A DNA stretch of 64,000 nt from CAYSNP01 sp050945855. GTDB lineage: Bacteria > Bacillota > Clostridia > Christensenellales > DTU072. The notes under the pieces are model-generated. The model was not told the DNA's origin, did no database searches, and saw nothing but the letters and a program-made list of their open reading frames with translations. The position numbers and the translations under genes were made by a program. Below are positions 16,070 to 23,633 of the stretch, piece after piece; position 1 is the first letter of the stretch; each line of letters starts with the position of its first letter. Location of the stretch: assembly GCA_050945855.1 (NCBI GenBank), contig JBMNTS010000003.1, positions 1-64,000 of the forward strand, given 5' to 3'.

Positions 16070-17712
16070 TACGTTATCCTATTATAATGTTTTTTCAGAT
16101 TGATGGAATAGGACAAGATACAATACAAGCCGAATATAAAAGATATGCCGCTGATTATCAAAAGCATCCATTGGTCAACGGTAAGCACCTCTTTGTCAAT
16201 AACAAAGAAGGAATCAAGCAGGTAAGAGATAAGCATAGCCAAAATACCCAAAAAGACGGATACCGCAAAGCCTATCCCTACGCTTGCGGTGGTATTTACG
16301 TTGCCGCTGACCAATTCCCCCTGGCCGCTGAGATTGAACTTGGGCCGCTTGACATCCATTTTCATAGAGCGCAGGGTCAAAGCGACAGCCAAAAACTGCA
16401 CAATGGCGTACAGCCAGACAGCGTCGTCAAGCGGAATTTGCTTAAAATAAACTATGCCCGCGATTGTGACCACATTGGCAAGAATTGATACCAGCAGATA
16501 CATGGTAAATTTGGCTAAAAGCTGAGTGCGTATAGATACCGGAATAACCTTGGTATGGTAGAAATTGTCCCCCTCTCTTGTTATACTGGTGGCGGAAAAA
16601 GATATTATTACCGTGTTGAAAATCAGCATTACAAGCAGGGTAAGTCCTAGGATAATCTTGTCGCCTATATCGTTTTTGCCTATTCCTATCGCGATTTTGT
16701 TGCAAAAATATACCATTACCGGCATTGAGCAGGCAAGCACAAAATACTGGAAAGAATAATTGGTGGAGCGCATTACCTGCAAAAATTCCTTTTTCAGCAA
16801 GGTAAAGAATATGGGACGGCGAGTAAACCGGCCGCGCTTTTTGCGATATGCGGAGCCCTCTATTTCCACGTTTTTAAGCAGCGTCCTCTGATATACGAAC
16901 ACAATGAGCAGTATTACCAAAAACAAAAGGAAGACGGAAAGCACCATCAGTATAAACAGCGCGAACACGGGATTTTTCTGCAATACGAGGTCCGCGAAAT
17001 ATTTAGTCGGATAGCAGTATAGGGCTACCTCTTTAAAAATCTCAATCATTTTGGGGTCAAAGACGGAAAAGCTTTGCCCTTTAAGGTAGGTGACCATGCT
17101 TTGAAAAAGGGTAATATACGCGGTAAACATCGCCGTCACGCTCACCGCCATAATAATGGTAACCAGTCCGTATCTGTGCCTGATTTTGTTTGTCACCATC
17201 ATTACGGGTATCGCCAGCAGATTGCTGATAAAGAAAGGTATAAAAACTATAAAAGCGGCGGCGGCCGGAATAAGTCTTAAAAACTGTTTGGGTACGGGCA
17301 CCACTCTGGAGTAAGCGAACATCACGGGCACCAGCACCACCGCGGTGACCAAAATCTGATTAATAATAAGGTACAGCGTTTTGGAGATAAACACCTCGTA
17401 GCCTTTGACGGGGAGGCGCATCAGCATCTCGTTGTCGCCTTTGTAATATAGCACCTTGGCCACGCTGGATACTCCCGTAAAACAGAAGAACAAAAACATG
17501 CCCGTAAACAAAAAGACAAGGATTTCGTAGCCCAATCCCTCTTTGACAAACATCTCAAAAATAACTTCGCTTGCCCACAGCACCAAAACATAAAAGGCGA
17601 GAGCGAAAATTGCGGTGCCTACCGTCTTTTTGAGCGTCTTTTTGTCCTTTAGAGAAAAGGCCCCGAAGTTGTTTCGAAACTCCAGTTTTAAAAGAGTAAA
17701 AGCAATTTTCAT
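16069..17712 (-). CDS. ABC-2-type exporter permease
   Basis: A 547-residue polytopic membrane protein with about twelve hydrophobic segments, arranged like large ABC-2 permeases of Firmicutes (cytoplasmic N-terminus LLKLEFRNNFGAFSLKDKK, then paired helices). A basic cytoplasmic loop (AYRKKRGRFTRR) sits near residue 290. It lies five bases after its ATPase gene and overlaps the next gene by one base. No substrate can be assigned. The fixed company of the Ig-like surface protein suggests export of, or force transmission to, a cell-surface component. The start at 17712 gives a good N-terminus; a strong AGGAGT site is present upstream. Confidence 0.82.
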   Translation of the reverse strand: MKIAFTLLKLEFRNNFGAFSLKDKKTLKKTVGTAIFALAFYVLVLWASEVIFEMFVKEGLGYEILVFLFTGMFLFFCFTGVSSVAKVLYYKGDNEMLMRLPVKGYEVFISKTLYLIINQILVTAVVLVPVMFAYSRVVPVPKQFLRLIPAAAAFIVFIPFFISNLLAIPVMMVTNKIRHRYGLVTIIMAVSVTAMFTAYITLFQSMVTYLKGQSFSVFDPKMIEIFKEVALYCYPTKYFADLVLQKNPVFALFILMVLSVFLLFLVILLIVFVYQRTLLKNVEIEGSAYRKKRGRFTRRPIFFTLLKKEFLQVMRSTNYSFQYFVLACSMPVMVYFCNKIAIGIGKNDIGDKIILGLTLLVMLIFNTVIISFSATSITREGDNFYHTKVIPVSIRTQLLAKFTMYLLVSILANVVTIAGIVYFKQIPLDDAVWLYAIVQFLAVALTLRSMKMDVKRPKFNLSGQGELVSGNVNTTASVGIGFAVSVFLGILAMLISYLLDSFFVIDKEVLTVDQWMLLIISGISFIFGLYCILSYSINLKKHYNRIT

Positions 17713-17717
17713 AATTA

Positions 17718-18437
17718 CTACTCCTCTTCTCTGGTTATGGCAAGGAAGTCTTCTTCCAGCGTTTCCTTATTGCCCTCGACGGTCAAGTCAATAATGTCAT
17801 GCAGCTTGCCGTCGTGTATGATAGCCGCCCTGTCGCACAGCTTGGCTACCAAATCCAGATTGTGAGAAGAAAAGAACACGGTGTTGCCCTGATTGCAATG
17901 CTCTCTCATGTAGCTGATTATCTCCACCATAGATTGGGGGTCGAGTCCCATCATAGGCTCGTCAAGCACCCACAGCTTGGGCTGGTGTATAAGCGCGGCA
18001 ATGATGCATATCTTTTGCTTCATACCGTGAGAGTATGACTTTATCTGAGTATCTATGGCATGCGTAAGGCGGAACATTTTGACAAACCTGTTGAAGCGCT
18101 CCATTCTGTCGAACTTGCTTACCCTGTATAAGTCGGCCATATAGTTGACGTATTCTCTGCCGGTAAGCTTTTCGTACACGCTGTGGTTGTCAGGCACGTA
18201 TCCCATATTAAGCTTTGCCTCTATGCTTTCCGTCTTGATGTCCTTTCCGCATATCTTTATGGAGCCTCCGTTAAAAGGGTAAATGCCGGTTATGCATTTT
18301 ATTGTCGTGGACTTACCCGCTCCGTTCTTTCCGAGAAAACCAAAAATCTCCCCCTCCTTAAGCTCGAGACTTAAATTCTCTACCGCGAATCTTTCACTGT
18401 TAAGGTATTTCTTATATAGATTCTTTATTTCCAGCAT
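17718..18437 (-). CDS. ABC transporter ATP-binding protein (exporter type)
   Basis: The ATPase of an ABC-2 exporter. Walker A is GKNGAGKST near residue 32, the Q-loop region reads LNMGYVPDNHSVYEKLTG, the signature is SHGMKQK (a variant of LSGGQ, as often in this family) and Walker B with D-loop is LWVLDEPMMGLDP; the H-loop is SSHNLD. I start at ATG 18437 (MLEIKNLYKKY), which has AAGGA upstream; an in-frame ATG at 18458 would add seven residues and lacks a ribosome binding site. First gene of the ATPase-permease-surface protein operon, driven by a perfect consensus promoter. Confidence 0.93.
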   Translation of the reverse strand: MLEIKNLYKKYLNSERFAVENLSLELKEGEIFGFLGKNGAGKSTTIKCITGIYPFNGGSIKICGKDIKTESIEAKLNMGYVPDNHSVYEKLTGREYVNYMADLYRVSKFDRMERFNRFVKMFRLTHAIDTQIKSYSHGMKQKICIIAALIHQPKLWVLDEPMMGLDPQSMVEIISYMREHCNQGNTVFFSSHNLDLVAKLCDRAAIIHDGKLHDIIDLTVEGNKETLEEDFLAITREEE

Positions 18438-18473
18438 GAGATACTTTTCCTTCATCATTTAAATAATAATGCT

Positions 18474-18502
18474 ATTATATCAAAGTCTAATATAGATGTC
18501 AA
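18474..18502 (-). promoter_or_regulatory. Perfect consensus sigma-A promoter of the ABC exporter operon
   Basis: TTGACA (18502-18497), 17 bases, TATAAT (18479-18474). Start predicted near 18467. A match this good implies strong constitutive expression unless repressed. Confidence 0.88.
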
Positions 18503-18578
18503 CCATAGCTTATAACACTGATTTTAGAATGTCAAACCTAACATTTTGGGGATTTTTCGCATAAATATGGCTAATTTA

Positions 18579-18607
18579 TTGCAAAAAACAGCTTATTAGG
18601 CTATAAT
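18579..18607 (+). promoter_or_regulatory. Sigma-A promoter of the SDR gene
   Basis: TTGCAA (18579-18584), 17 bases, TATAAT (18602-18607); start near 18614, 26 nt before the ATG. Confidence 0.75.
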
Positions 18608-18639
18608 ATTAACGATTTTTTGATAAATGAGGAGCTAAA

Positions 18640-19368
18640 ATGAAGCCAAATGTACTGATTACGGGCGGAGCAACGGGTATCGGAAGGGCAATTTCCCTTC
18701 GTTTTGCGCAGGCAGGATATAACGTTTTTTATACTTACAACAAAAGCGAAAAGGAAGCGCAATCGCTGCAAAGTCAGCTTTCGGGATACCAAATAATGCA
18801 TTATGGGTTACATTGTGACGCAAATAACGTTGGGGAAATCGAGCATGTTTGCACCCAAATTGTTGCCAAATACGGCAATATAGGCACCCTTATTAATAAT
18901 TGTGGGGTTCCTAAACGCGCGTTATTGGCAGATACAGGCGTGGAAGAATATGACGAGATAATGAATGTCAATCTGCGAAGCGCGTTTTTGTTTTGCAAAT
19001 ATCTTTCCTGCGGCATGCGGGAGAGCGGGGGACGAATCATCAATATAAGCAGCATCTGGGGCATAAAGGGCGCTTGCATGGAGAGTATCTACAGCGCAAG
19101 CAAGCACGCGCTTGCGGGGCTTACCCGCTCTCTTGCTTACGAGCTTGCGCCTTGCGATATCACCGTCAACGCGGTGGCGCCCGGAGTCATAAACACCAAG
19201 ATGAACGACTGCCTCAGCGCGGCGGAAATGGAGGCGCTGCGCCGGTCTATACCCTTAGGCAGGCTGGGCACTCCGGAGGATGTGGCGGAGGCCGTATTCT
19301 TTCTTGCTAGCAAAGAGGCGGGATATATTACGGGTCAGGTACTGGCCGTGGACGGAGGTTTAAGCTAG
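18640..19368 (+). CDS. SDR-family oxidoreductase (FabG-like)
   Basis: A 242-residue short-chain dehydrogenase/reductase. The NAD(P)-binding TGGATGIG is at residues 8-15, NNCG (usually NNAG) near residue 87, the catalytic Ser in INISSIWG near 137, and YSASK near residue 150 gives the Tyr-Lys pair. The C-terminal YITGQVLAVDGG is typical of 3-oxoacyl-ACP reductases and sugar dehydrogenases. No fatty acid genes adjoin, so the substrate is open. A GAGG-type site precedes ATG 18640. It has its own promoter and is followed six bases later by the ABC-F gene, with which it is probably co-transcribed. Confidence 0.9.
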   Translation: MKPNVLITGGATGIGRAISLRFAQAGYNVFYTYNKSEKEAQSLQSQLSGYQIMHYGLHCDANNVGEIEHVCTQIVAKYGNIGTLINNCGVPKRALLADTGVEEYDEIMNVNLRSAFLFCKYLSCGMRESGGRIINISSIWGIKGACMESIYSASKHALAGLTRSLAYELAPCDITVNAVAPGVINTKMNDCLSAAEMEALRRSIPLGRLGTPEDVAEAVFFLASKEAGYITGQVLAVDGGLS

Positions 19369-19374
19369 AGTAAC

Positions 19375-20916
19375 ATGAGCATATTGGAAGTCAAAGGATT
19401 AACGCACAGATTCGATAACAAGCCGCTGTTTAACGATGCTTCCTTCAGGGTTAACAACGGAGAGCACATAGGCATCGTGGGACTTAACGGAGCGGGTAAG
19501 TCTACTTTTATAAATATCATTTCGGGAAAGCTCCCGCAAGACGCGGGCGAAGTAAACTGGCTGCCCGGCATACGCTGGAGCTATCTGGACCAGCATGCGG
19601 ATATAGACCGCTCTCTAAGCGTTATGCAATATTTGCGCAGCGCTTTCGGCTATCTGTACGATATCGAAAAAGAGCTTCTGTCACTTTATGAGCAAATGAG
19701 CGAAACCACGGACGAGGCGGTGCTGGATAAGCTGATAGGCAAAAGCGCGAGGATGCAGGACAAGCTTATCATCGAGGGCTTTTATGATCTGGACGCGGAA
19801 ATAAAAAAGGTCGCCGGCGGGCTGGGCCTGGCAAACGTGGGTTACGATAACAAAATCGGCAGGCTGAGCGGCGGAGAAAGAGCAAAGCTGATGCTAGCCA
19901 AAATACTTTTGGAAAAGCCGGATATAATGCTGCTGGACGAGCCCACCAATTTTTTGGATATTGAGCATATTGAGTGGCTAAAGGGCTTTTTGAACTCTTT
20001 TCCCGGTACTTATATGGTTATCAGCCATGATAACGCCTTCTTAAACGCCACCTGCAGTTTTATTATCAACATAGAAAACGGACAAATAAGAAAATTCAGC
20101 GGCAATTACCGGTCGTTTATGGCGCAAAGAGAGCAGATAGCCAAACAATATGAAGAAAGCTACCAGCGCCAGCAACGGGAAATAGCGAAAATGGAGGATT
20201 ATATCGCGCGCAACAAGGTGAGAGCGGCTACGGCGGGCATGGCAAACAGCAGAAAGAAACAACTTGAGCGCATGCAGGTCTTGGAAAAGCCCGTCATAAT
20301 TCACGAAGCGCATTTCCATTTCCCATGCGAGCCCGTACATACTTTGGACATGCTGGTGGTAAAGGATCTGGTAATAGGCTATACCAAGCCCATCCTGCCC
20401 CCTATAAGTCTGCATATTAAGGGGGATGACAAGCTATGGATAAGAGGCACAAACGGAATAGGAAAAAGCACGCTGTTAAAAACGCTGACGCAACGGATAC
20501 CCCGGATATCCGGCTCTTTTAAATTTCATATCCAGCACCGAAAAAATTATCTGGAACAGGACATAGAATTTTATTCCACCGAAATAAACGCTGTTATATA
20601 TGTTAATGAAACTTTCCCCCGCCTTAACGCCAAACAGCAAAGAGCAATGCTTGCGGAAGCTGGAATAAAAGGAGAGCTTGCGACCAAGCCCATCAAAAAC
20701 TTGAGCGGCGGAGAGCAGGTGCGCATTAAGCTGGCGTGTCTGGGACAAAGGGAAAGCAACATCCTGCTGCTGGACGAGCCCACAAATCACTTAGACATAA
20801 AAGCAAAGGAAGCCTTAAAGAACGCGCTGGTCGAATACCCCGGAGCGATTGTGCTGGTAAGCCACGAAAAGGAATTCGCCGAAGCCGTCTGCAATAAGGT
20901 GTTCGATATTAAGTAA
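19375..20916 (+). CDS. ABC-F family ATPase (ribosome-associated)
   Basis: A soluble protein with two ABC ATPase domains and no membrane segment. First domain: Walker A GLNGAGKST (residues 36-44), LSGGERAKL, Walker B MLLDEPTNFLD. Second domain: GTNGIGKST near 362, LSGGEQVRIKL, LLLDEPTNHLD. The linker near residues 240-300 is charged and helical (QQREIAKMEDYIARNKVRAA), as in the interdomain arm that contacts the P-site tRNA. At 513 residues it fits the family. Members rescue stalled ribosomes or protect them from antibiotics; nothing here distinguishes the two. No ribosome binding site close to the ATG is seen; coupling to the upstream SDR is likely. Confidence 0.9.
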   Translation: MSILEVKGLTHRFDNKPLFNDASFRVNNGEHIGIVGLNGAGKSTFINIISGKLPQDAGEVNWLPGIRWSYLDQHADIDRSLSVMQYLRSAFGYLYDIEKELLSLYEQMSETTDEAVLDKLIGKSARMQDKLIIEGFYDLDAEIKKVAGGLGLANVGYDNKIGRLSGGERAKLMLAKILLEKPDIMLLDEPTNFLDIEHIEWLKGFLNSFPGTYMVISHDNAFLNATCSFIINIENGQIRKFSGNYRSFMAQREQIAKQYEESYQRQQREIAKMEDYIARNKVRAATAGMANSRKKQLERMQVLEKPVIIHEAHFHFPCEPVHTLDMLVVKDLVIGYTKPILPPISLHIKGDDKLWIRGTNGIGKSTLLKTLTQRIPRISGSFKFHIQHRKNYLEQDIEFYSTEINAVIYVNETFPRLNAKQQRAMLAEAGIKGELATKPIKNLSGGEQVRIKLACLGQRESNILLLDEPTNHLDIKAKEALKNALVEYPGAIVLVSHEKEFAEAVCNKVFDIK

Positions 20917-20980
20917 ATGCTATTTTGGGACACCAAATAGCTGATTTAGGCAAACCGTTTATCGCTATTAAGGCAACAAA

Positions 20981-21000
20981 TAAGCCCCAACAGGGGCTTA
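20981..21000. terminator. Possible weak terminator hairpin after the ABC-F gene
   Basis: TAAGCCCC (20981-20988) pairs with GGGGCTTA (20993-21000) around a four-base loop. No T tract follows on either strand, so activity is uncertain. Confidence 0.35.
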
Positions 21001-21078
21001 AGCCTCGTGTAATGAAATGCATAACAAGAGCCCATAGCACATACATGCACTGTTATACGCTTTTGTATTCAAAAGAGT

Positions 21079-21210
21079 TAAGAGCGGTGGAGAGCGGTGT
21101 GGAAACGGGCAACAGGCAGAGAGGCGGCGACGGGAGTGTATACAGAAATACATGACCTAGCCGTACTCACTGCACGTAGCCCGTATACGCGCCGCTATGC
21201 ACCGCTCTTA
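21079..21210. repeat. Unassigned 132-bp inverted-repeat element
   Basis: The 295 bases between the ABC-F gene and the rubredoxin-like gene contain no convincing gene. A 132-bp stretch is bounded by a perfect 11-bp inverted repeat (TAAGAGCGGTG at 21079-21089 and its complement at 21200-21210). Inside are nested pairings: GCGGC (21124-21128) with GCCGC (21191-21195), and GTATAC (21138-21143) with GTATAC (21183-21188), leaving a 39-base apical loop. AGAGCGGTG is also repeated directly at 21081 and 21091. It could be a miniature mobile element, a structured RNA or a long terminator. I see no second copy in the window. Confidence 0.5.
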
Positions 21211-21211
21211 T

Positions 21212-21541
21212 TTACCATTTGCCGCGGCTTATATGAGTAGCAATCTCAGCCTTGCACTTCTGCTTAAGTATCCAAGCGTCTTTTATGGCTTGCTCAAAAA
21301 GGGCGACGCAAGGCGGGTCAAGGTTGATTTCTATACCTTCTTTTGCCAGCTTTTCGATTTTCATTGCCAATCCCATCAGTTTGGTATGGATATCGTTGGT
21401 TCTGTCAGAAGCGTACACTTTTTTTGCCTCTTCTTCGGTAAGAGCAATAAATTTCTCTTTGGGCGCGCCGCATTTGGGGCAGAAATCGGGGGCGGAATCT
21501 CCCTCGTGCATATAACCGCATACCGTACATTTGAACAACAT
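21212..21541 (-). CDS. Rubredoxin-domain protein with helical C-terminus
   Basis: A 109-residue protein with an N-terminal one-iron rubredoxin-type knuckle pair: FKCTVCGYMHEG (residues 3-14) and PDFCPKCGAPKEKF (about 18-31), the short version found at the C-terminus of rubrerythrins. The remaining 75 residues are helical and contain NDIHTKLMGLAMKIEKLAKEGI. It may pass electrons to a peroxide- or superoxide-handling partner. I start at ATG 21541 (MLFKC), six bases after AGGAGA; an upstream ATG at 21580 adds thirteen basic residues. It has its own strong promoter and diverges from the rubredoxin-hcp operon, consistent with a shared redox-stress role. Confidence 0.82.
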   Translation of the reverse strand: MLFKCTVCGYMHEGDSAPDFCPKCGAPKEKFIALTEEEAKKVYASDRTNDIHTKLMGLAMKIEKLAKEGIEINLDPPCVALFEQAIKDAWILKQKCKAEIATHISRGKW

Positions 21542-21598
21542 AATTCTATCTCCTTTTTTGATTTTTCTTTGACGCAGCAAGTTATGCCTGCTATAAAA

Positions 21599-21626
21599 AT
21601 TATAACAGATTGTTTGAAAATGTCAA
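21599..21626 (-). promoter_or_regulatory. Consensus sigma-A promoter of the rubredoxin-like gene
   Basis: TTGACA (21626-21621), 16 bases, TATAAT (21604-21599); start near 21592. Confidence 0.82.
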
Positions 21627-21666
21627 TGCGTTTGTTATACAATAGCATATTCCGCCCTCGTTGTAT

Positions 21667-21679
21667 GTGACTAAGTCAC
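21667..21679. promoter_or_regulatory. CRP/FNR-like palindrome GTGAC-3-GTCAC
   Basis: GTGACTAAGTCAC is a perfect 5+3+5 dyad centred at 21673, that is 62 bases before the predicted rubredoxin-hcp start (21735). This is the classical class I activator position for CRP/FNR-family proteins, which often use GTGA half-sites. Confidence 0.5.
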
Positions 21680-21699
21680 CCGGGCAAGAAAAGTTTTGA

Positions 21700-21728
21700 T
21701 TGACACCCGACCGTTAATATGGTAAGTT
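21700..21728 (+). promoter_or_regulatory. Promoter of rubredoxin-hcp, good -35 and poor -10
   Basis: TTGACA (21700-21705), 17 bases, TAAGTT (21723-21728). The poor -10 suggests a need for an activator. A TATAAA at 21731 has no fitting -35. Confidence 0.5.
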
Positions 21729-21760
21729 AGTATAAATAACCTTATCAGGAGGAAAAGAAA

Positions 21761-21919
21761 ATGGACAAATATCAATGTATACCCTGCGGATATATTTACG
21801 ACCCTGCTATCGGCGACGCCGAAGGAGGGATAGCCCCGGGCACCGCTTTTGAAGATTTGCCCAACGATTGGGTATGCCCCGTCTGTTACGCGGGCAAAGA
21901 CGAGTTTGAAAAAATTTAA
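21761..21919 (+). CDS. Rubredoxin (52 residues)
   Basis: A small cytosolic electron carrier with one Fe(Cys)4 centre. The sequence begins MDKYQCIPCGYIYDPAIGD, with the first CxxCGY knuckle at residues 6-11, then EGGIAPGTAFEDLPNDW, then the second knuckle VCPVCYAGKDEFE. The cysteines are at 6, 9, 39 and 42. The residue after the last cysteine is Tyr instead of the nearly invariant Gly. ATG 21761 follows AGGAGG. It lies 16 bases ahead of hcp and is the first gene of that operon; rubredoxin is a plausible electron donor in NO or peroxide detoxification. Confidence 0.95.
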   Translation: MDKYQCIPCGYIYDPAIGDAEGGIAPGTAFEDLPNDWVCPVCYAGKDEFEKI

Positions 21920-21935
21920 TACGGGAGATTAATTT

Positions 21936-23564
21936 ATGGCGATGTTTTGTTACCAATGTCAGGAAACTGCCAGAGGCACGGGCTGTGAAGTAAAAGGAGT
22001 ATGCGGCAAATCGGAAACGCTGGCCAAGCTGATGGACTTGCTGATGTACTCCATCAAGGGATTGTCTTATTTAATAGTCAAAAATAAGATTGACCCGAAA
22101 ACGATTGCAGAGGTAAACCATATTACCCTCTCCTCACTTTTTATGACTATCACCAACGCCAATTTCGACGAAGCGGCCATATGGGCGCAAGTTGAAAAAG
22201 TAATCGCCGAAAGGGACAAGCTGGCGGCGGCTTACCCCGGCAGCGCGGATTGCCGTCCCGCTGATTTCAAGTTGGAGAACATGGATAAAATGCTGGAAAT
22301 GGCTTCCGGAATAGGCGTTTTGGCTACCCAAAACGAGGATATACGTTCACTGCGGGAAATTATTATTTATGGTCTGAAGGGAATGGCGGCATACACCGAG
22401 CACGCCGCTAATCTGGGCAAAGAGGACTATGATATTTACGCTTTTATGTATGAGGCGCTATCTTCCACGCTGGACGATACCCTCCCACAGGACAAGCTTG
22501 TGGCGCTGGTGTTAAAGACGGGCGAATACGGCGTAAAGGCTATGGCGCTGCTGGATTGCGCCAATACCGCAAGATACGGCAACCCCGAAGTCACCAAGGT
22601 AAACATCGGAGCAAGGAGCAATCCCGCAATACTGGTTTCCGGTCACGATCTGGTTGACCTTGAGCAATTACTGGAACAGACGCAAGGGGCGGGCGTGGAC
22701 GTGTACACGCACGGGGAAATGCTGCCGGCGCATTCCTATCCCTATTTTAAAAAGTATCCTCACCTAGTGGGCAACTACGGCAACGCATGGTGGAAACAAA
22801 TAACCGAATTTGCCACATTCCGCGGCCCTATTCTTTTTACCACAAACTGTATTGTGCCGCCCAAAAGCGAAGAGATAAGACAAAGGATATACACCACAGG
22901 CAGCGCGGGTTATCCCGGATGCGTACATATTATGCCTGATAAAGAGGGCAAAAAGGACTTCTCGCGAATTATTGAGCATGCAAAAGGGCAGGGCGCGCCC
23001 GAAGAGATTGAGCAGGGCGAAATAATCGGCGGTTTTGCGCACGCTCAGATTACCGCTCTCGCGGATAAGGTTGTGGAAGCGGTAAAGAGCGGAGCGATAA
23101 AGAAATTCTTTGTAATGGCGGGCTGTGACGGCAGAATGAGATCCAGGGAATACTATACCGAGTTTGCCGCAAAACTGCCCAAAGACACCGTAATCCTTAC
23201 GGCGGGCTGCGCGAAATACAGATACAACAAGCTGGGGCTGGGCGATATAGGCGGCATACCGCGGGTGCTGGACGCCGGGCAATGCAATGACAGCTATTCG
23301 CTTGCCGTTGTCGCGCTTAAGCTGAAAGAGATTTTCGGGCTGGACGACATAAACAAGCTGCCCATAGTCTTTAATATAGCCTGGTATGAGCAGAAAGCGG
23401 TAATAGTTCTGCTTGCCCTGTTATATCTGGGAGTGAAAAATATCCACCTCGGACCCACACTGCCCGGATTCTGGTCCGCCAACGTGCTTGCCGTAATTAA
23501 AGACGCCTTTAATGTGCAGACAATCTCAACGGCGGATGAGGATATCGCAAAGTTCTTGCCCTAA
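21936..23564 (+). CDS. hcp: Hydroxylamine reductase / hybrid cluster protein
   Basis: Hcp carries a cubane iron-sulfur cluster and a hybrid Fe-S-O cluster and is linked to NO and hydroxylamine detoxification; NO reductase activity is shown in E. coli. The N-terminal cluster cysteines are at residues 5, 8, 17 and 23 (CYQCQE, then GC and GVCGK), the spacing seen in anaerobes. Later hybrid-cluster ligands are in LVSGHDLVDLE, EMLPAHSYP, TTNCIVPP, GYPGCVHI, LTAGCAKYRYN and GQCNDSYSLAVVA. Length (542) is normal. ATG 21936 follows a GGGAGAT site, 16 bases after the rubredoxin stop. Expression is probably under the GTGAC dyad upstream of the operon. Confidence 0.97.
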   Translation: MAMFCYQCQETARGTGCEVKGVCGKSETLAKLMDLLMYSIKGLSYLIVKNKIDPKTIAEVNHITLSSLFMTITNANFDEAAIWAQVEKVIAERDKLAAAYPGSADCRPADFKLENMDKMLEMASGIGVLATQNEDIRSLREIIIYGLKGMAAYTEHAANLGKEDYDIYAFMYEALSSTLDDTLPQDKLVALVLKTGEYGVKAMALLDCANTARYGNPEVTKVNIGARSNPAILVSGHDLVDLEQLLEQTQGAGVDVYTHGEMLPAHSYPYFKKYPHLVGNYGNAWWKQITEFATFRGPILFTTNCIVPPKSEEIRQRIYTTGSAGYPGCVHIMPDKEGKKDFSRIIEHAKGQGAPEEIEQGEIIGGFAHAQITALADKVVEAVKSGAIKKFFVMAGCDGRMRSREYYTEFAAKLPKDTVILTAGCAKYRYNKLGLGDIGGIPRVLDAGQCNDSYSLAVVALKLKEIFGLDDINKLPIVFNIAWYEQKAVIVLLALLYLGVKNIHLGPTLPGFWSANVLAVIKDAFNVQTISTADEDIAKFLP

Positions 23565-23589
23565 CAGTGTCACTTGTCAAAACAAATAA

Positions 23590-23618
23590 AAAGACCGCCT
23601 TTTCGGGCGGTCTTTATC
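23590..23618. terminator. Bidirectional terminator between hcp and pckG
   Basis: AAAGACCGCC (23590-23599) pairs perfectly with GGCGGTCTTT (23606-23615), six-base loop. T runs are present on both strands for the two converging genes. Confidence 0.88.
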
Positions 23619-23633
23619 GTTATCGCAGAAGGG

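Noticed and set aside
21079..21210. Integron attC site
   Set aside because: The inverted repeats lack the paired R/L box layout and core GTTRRRY, and no integrase or cassette array is present.
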